The position numbers and the translations under genes are program-made. Source: DATIYF01 sp035517775 (GTDB lineage Bacteria > Acidobacteriota > Terriglobia > Terriglobales > Acidobacteriaceae). From it: 64,000 nucleotides of DNA. The notes below the pieces were generated by a model. The model had not been told where the DNA came from. It saw only the letters and a program-made list of their open reading frames with translations, and searched no databases. Location of the stretch: contig DATIYF010000025.1 of the NCBI GenBank assembly GCA_035517775.1, positions 1-64,000 of the forward strand. Direction: 5' to 3'. How positions within the stretch are numbered: the first letter of the stretch is position 1; every line of letters starts with the position of its first letter. Shown in pieces: positions 63,501 to 64,000 of this stretch.

Positions 63501-63566
63501 AAGCCCGATGGATAGCAGCATGAATGCGATTTCCCTGGCCCAACGTAGCCCTCTCCACATGTGCAC
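60549..63566 (-). CDS. TonB-dependent receptor, Oar-like, with an N-terminal carboxypeptidase-regulatory-like domain
   Basis: 1005 residues from GTG 63566, where GAGGAG lies six bases upstream; ATG 63560 is the alternative, and the frame to 63761 is not supported. A signal peptide is followed by LGTAVLSGKVMDPQGAVVRN, AAVTARQTATG (CarboxypepD_reg-like), then the plug (RIDNLPLNGRNFLELALLMPG, TVVISSAGQLGRGGNVSIDG) and a long beta-barrel that ends in the C-terminal Phe (QLAAKLTF). These receptors take up large or bulky substrates with TonB/ExbBD energy. Acidobacteria have many; the substrate is unknown. Confidence 0.95.
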   Translation of the reverse strand: MHMWRGLRWAREIAFMLLSIGLLGIPCAAQELGTAVLSGKVMDPQGAVVRNAAVTARQTATGTDRATTTNSDGLFVLNDLAPGVYEVHVSASGFGEFTAPVSLQVGQQASLKAVLSVQTEKTTVEVQSEEQQVNTVSSVVDGVVTSHQIDNLPLNGRNFLELALLMPGNTIAPNFDPTKQNTVVISSAGQLGRGGNVSIDGMDDNDDVVGGMLLNVPEDAVQEFQVATNRFSAELGRSGSAVVNVVTKSGTNALHGSASFYERDKHLQALPATFNPSSVNGETPPFRREQYAATLGGPLVKDKAWWFGAFEYRDELGGLLVATRQPDATGTGGSFPNSFAETPLADPMGTLRGDWQVSTRDRLTLHYGIERQDATDLTPFLSGQPIGSASQRQDSNNHFQTFQASWTRVLSPTLLNRASYSFNNFINTIVPVNPGPELDFPSLADGASYDSPQLTRQKRSQWNDAVDWTHGKHNLHFGGEFQRIGADFDLGVFRSGAVEFIEDFPDQDRNGDGVINDQDLLFAVAIRSGTPDRDLIIPNADNNYVAGYAQDDWRVLPQLTLNLGLRYEIDSDVNDVGHYNQLNPILQPLVHGTRHKDANNFGPRVGFNWATRSGLFSVHGGYGIYYDRVTLELESLERGLDGRALPINVTVGNASFLDGDGNFVPGAPTYSDPFSGPIIPGAGGASEGMNLIDNDIQNPMVQQFNLGVQAAVGKDWIVRVDGIHNYGTHFIIGVPVGSVFNPDSGGPETVTDLQSTASTHYDALWVTADHRFAQRFQFHGAYTLSKALNYANYDQIPFGYPPVDPSDLHREYGPAPNDQRHRLVLEGTFSLPFGLQFSPLWTYGSGVPMDILYTSSNGNVRVPQLGRNAGGRQFQTFEQLNAAITQINAAGGEEQTDGTHVTLPLVSSNARFGDTFNSFDMRLSKNFRLSERFTLQVIAESFNLFNKTNILGTSKNNYSGFFNVLVPDSSNPNLSSRFGTPVSQAGGVFGSGGPRAFQLAAKLTF

Positions 63567-63846
63567 GGCATTCTCCTCAAGCAGCGGCCGCTTGCGATCT
63601 ACCGACGAATAACCCCACAAGCCAGTCAGGAAAGAAGTCGGGCCAACCGGCGACGCGAAAAATAGCGACAAGGTAACGGTGGAAACGGCGGCGGGCAATA
63701 ATGCAAAAAGACTAGAAGGGCAAAAATGATGGCAGCACCCGGCGAAACTATGTTCTTTCATCGCCGGTCTAATATTTTTGAACTATTGCCGGAATAGGCA
63801 CGAGCCGCTAAGGTGCAGGTCGTCAAACCCTGAGGAGCGCTCAGCA

Positions 63847-64000
63847 ATGGCATACATTCAGGTCGCAGACGGGCTTCCCGGCATACGCGGCTTGCTTGCG
63901 TTCAGTCCGGCTACCGCGAAACCCATGTGCGAACTGGCGCAGGCTTTGCTTTGCGGCCCGCATTCTCTGACGCCTGCGGAACGGGAAATGATTGCAACCT
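63847..64000 (+). CDS. AhpD-like / peroxidase-related protein, N-terminal part (cut by window end)
   Basis: From ATG 63847 (GAGGAG upstream) the frame is open to the last base, giving 51 residues. GLPGIRGLLAFSPATAKPMC, ELAQALLCGPHSLTPAEREM, IAT is the start of the uncharacterised peroxidase-related branch of the carboxymuconolactone decarboxylase family. The redox motif would follow just outside the window, so its form (CxxC or CxxU) cannot be seen. The gene is divergent from the TonB receptor, with a 280-base gap that must hold both promoters. Confidence 0.8.
   Translation, partial: MAYIQVADGLPGIRGLLAFSPATAKPMCELAQALLCGPHSLTPAEREMIAT

Overview
The window looks like chromosomal DNA of a GC-rich diderm bacterium of the phylum Acidobacteriota (Terriglobia-like); the genus cannot be told from the sequence. 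Four things point there: two secreted proteins carrying the VWFA-related domain typical of Acidobacteria, a large Oar-like TonB-dependent receptor with an N-terminal carboxypeptidase-regulatory-like domain, several secreted proteins of unknown family, and intergenic repeat families of the kind common in these genomes. Kdo-synthesis genes (kdsA, kdsD) show an LPS outer membrane. No tRNA, rRNA, CRISPR array, phage or insertion sequence was found.

Layout. 1-2300: end of enolase, a secreted papain-like cysteine protease, a Phd/VapC toxin-antitoxin pair and a DinB protein. 2500-12530: gpmI, a 2-hydroxyacid dehydrogenase, a multidomain PIG-L deacetylase, two transporters and a secreted DinB protein. 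12900-18850: threonine biosynthesis (thrC, thrB), cupin, atypical SDR, and a Cys/Met-metabolism PLP enzyme. 19000-21400: groES-groL behind a CIRCE operator, closed by a strong terminator. 21650-22420: a candidate ribbon-helix-helix TA pair facing a mazF remnant. 22500-26170: a PilZ protein, a VWFA protein and a pseudokinase fused to a TonB C-terminal domain. 26770-31440: a seven-gene operon with an Amt ammonium transporter, a TPR protein, a CPA2 antiporter, small membrane proteins and a PII protein. 31530-36430: AhpD-like protein, HemQ, MscS channel, small envelope proteins and bacteriohemerythrin. 36900-41500: a 1032-residue secreted protein of unknown family translationally coupled to a second VWFA protein, then an EVE protein. 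41560-48400: proB-proA, a methyltransferase, a PLP decarboxylase, a GAF protein and a racemase-like protein without the catalytic cysteines. 48570-55270: pyrG, kdsA, K+ channel, kdsD and a LysE exporter. 55300-64000: prolyl oligopeptidase, a TacA-TacT TA pair, an AhpD-like gene with an in-frame UGA, an APC permease, the large TonB receptor, and the start of another AhpD-like gene.

The most notable observation is the AhpD-like gene at 58526-59119 (minus strand). It has one in-frame TGA exactly where the second cysteine of the CxxCxxxH redox motif belongs. The reading frame continues intact for more than 100 codons, and a hairpin with a G-rich, U-containing apical loop lies 25-30 nt after the TGA, as expected for a bacterial SECIS. 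This is best explained as a selenoprotein; a nonsense mutation is the main alternative. Other points of interest are the pseudokinase-TonB fusion, the Amt-antiporter-PII operon, the 1032-aa/VWFA couple, and two antitoxin genes that appear to be leaderless.
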